A DNA stretch of 64,000 bases from Allium sativum. Lineage: Eukaryota; Streptophyta; Magnoliopsida; Asparagales; Amaryllidaceae. The stretch spans positions 399,754,192 through 399,818,191 of the forward strand of contig CM060921.1 of the NCBI GenBank assembly GCA_030737875.1, in the 5' to 3' direction. The notes beneath the pieces are model-generated. The model ran no database searches, had not been told where the DNA came from, and was given only the letters and a program-made list of their open reading frames with translations. The position numbers were made by a program, and so were the translations under genes. Shown one piece after another: positions 63,153 through 64,000 of this stretch. Each line of letters starts with the position of its first letter. The stretch's first letter is position 1.

Positions 63153-63340
63153 TTAGACCTTGTTGTGGTTACTAGTTAAGCCGGGCGGGTCCGGGTAGAT
63201 TTACACCACAACCTAGTCTAACCTCGGGTCTTAAGCGCGACATGACCAACTTCTCACATTGGATCCTATTGTTTGTAGCTACTAGTTAAGCCGGGCGGGT
63301 CCGGGTAGATTTATGCTACAAACTCAACCCAACCTCGAGT
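63153..63340. repeat. Two 110-bp units each with a long-loop hairpin
   Basis: GCCGGGCGGGTCCGGGTAGA repeats exactly at 110-bp spacing (from 63180 and 63290). It lies in a loop closed by GTTGTGGT with ACCACAAC in unit 1 (63162-63169, 63205-63212) and GTTTGTAGC with GCTACAAAC in unit 2 (63271-63279, 63315-63323). The loop is almost unchanged while the stem differs by paired substitutions. Confidence 0.88.
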
Positions 63341-63589
63341 TGGCCACTTCCATGTTTGGTCTAGTGTTATATTACACTTACAACCCATACGTGTCTAATT
63401 TCAAGTCCCAAGTTTACCCCACGTGTCATGCCCCCATTTTGGTTCAACTTACATGTCGTGTTCACATGTAACCTCAAGTCAAGTTTTCATGTCATATTCA
63501 AGTCAAGATTTCGCGTCATGTTCATGTTTATCTAACTACCCCAAAGTCGTGTTTTCCAACGCAAGCAAAAGCGAGTCAACATAGTAAGG

Positions 63590-63760
63590 ATACTACGTCA
63601 CATATTGGCCTCAAAACATGCATGATGCCAAAAAGGGATTGGCTTCCACATGCACAACCTTGGCCAAAAACATGCATAGTGTCATAAGGTGATTTGGCCA
63701 CAAACATGCATAGTATCTCAAGGGGATTTGGCCACAAACATGCATGGCATAAAAGGGGAT
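63590..63760. repeat. Imperfect 40-bp tandem repeat in Y
   Basis: Four or five copies of a unit around GGATTTGGCCACAAACATGC, with variable spacing near 45 bases. It explains the short minus-strand frame here, which is not taken as coding. Confidence 0.75.
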
Positions 63761-64000
63761 TACTTGCATAAGTGTTCATGTCATAAACCTATCATGAAGG
63801 GATGAACATGCCCATGTTACTCATGTGATAAAAAGGTAAACTTGCATATTATCATAAGGGATTTCGGGTTCATATACTTGCATAGCCTCAAAGTCACATT
63901 CATGCACATGTTTCATGAGTCAAAGTGGTTTCAAGTGTGCATGCTAACATACCACAAGCAAAGGTCCAATCTTGCATGGCAAACTAGGTCCAATGTAACA

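Larger units (their letters stand above)
60360..64000 (-). mobile_element. Y: large LTR-like element, right end off-window
   Basis: Begins TGTAACACCCCGCC at 60360. About 390 bases in is GGGTCAGTCATAAAGACTGG, resembling the conserved box near the 3' end of S2 in the same orientation. I therefore read Y as a minus-strand LTR entered from its 3' end. At least 3.6 kb is non-coding. It carries a hairpin array (62110-63120), two structured 110-bp units (63153-63340) and a 40-base repeat (63590-63760). The class and strand are inferred; a different repeat type is possible. Confidence 0.5.

Overview
This window is plant nuclear DNA, probably from an angiosperm with AT-rich, transposon-packed intergenic space. 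The evidence is the element types: Ty3/gypsy elements of the Tat lineage (with a second RNase H) and of Tekay/Del type, a copia-type element with an initiator-Met primer site, LINEs with zf-RVT and DUF4283 domains, and LTRs opening TGTAA(C/T)... I found no host gene, tRNA, rRNA or CRISPR array. Every coding stretch is a broken transposon gene.

The layout is a set of nested insertions. (1) 1-22153: element P (1-10641, +) lies in LTR fragment N (10642-11846, -). N lies in the 3' LTR of element M (11847-19536, -), and M lies in the last codons of a Tekay-type polyprotein whose 3' LTR (T1) is 19749-22153. (2) 22237-41094: a Tat-lineage gypsy element (22671-38207) sits in an older LTR fragment. 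Its RT is split by a solo LTR, S1 (26844-34499), which itself contains a 5'-truncated LINE (27110-28880). To the right, a short LINE derivative with ORF1 but no ORF2 (38424-40772) has a 17-bp target duplication. (3) 41095-51265: two adjacent minus-strand LTR-like copies, A and B. B is split by a copia-type element (43781-50449) with no coding capacity. (4) 51266-64000: a Tekay 5' LTR plus gag (T2, 51409-55095) is interrupted by a minus-strand LTR (S2), which is cut by LTR-like X (59309), which is cut by LTR-like Y (60360 to the end).

The main novelty is a group of related non-autonomous elements (P, M, N, S1, S2 and perhaps Y). In P the LTR is 6.6 kb and the internal domain only 1.03 kb, with PBS and PPT but no genes. 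P and M share the 5' half of the LTR and the internal domain, but M's LTR is half as long. The LTRs carry minisatellites, several made of hairpin-forming units. In Y, two 110-bp units share an identical loop while the stem differs by compensatory pairs, and an array of about 1 kb repeats a short hairpin with paired changes. P also has 20 of 21 complementary bases between its LTR and its internal domain.

All calls come from reading the sequence. No similarity searches, folding or alignments were run, so family names rest on motif recognition and boundaries may be off by a few bases.
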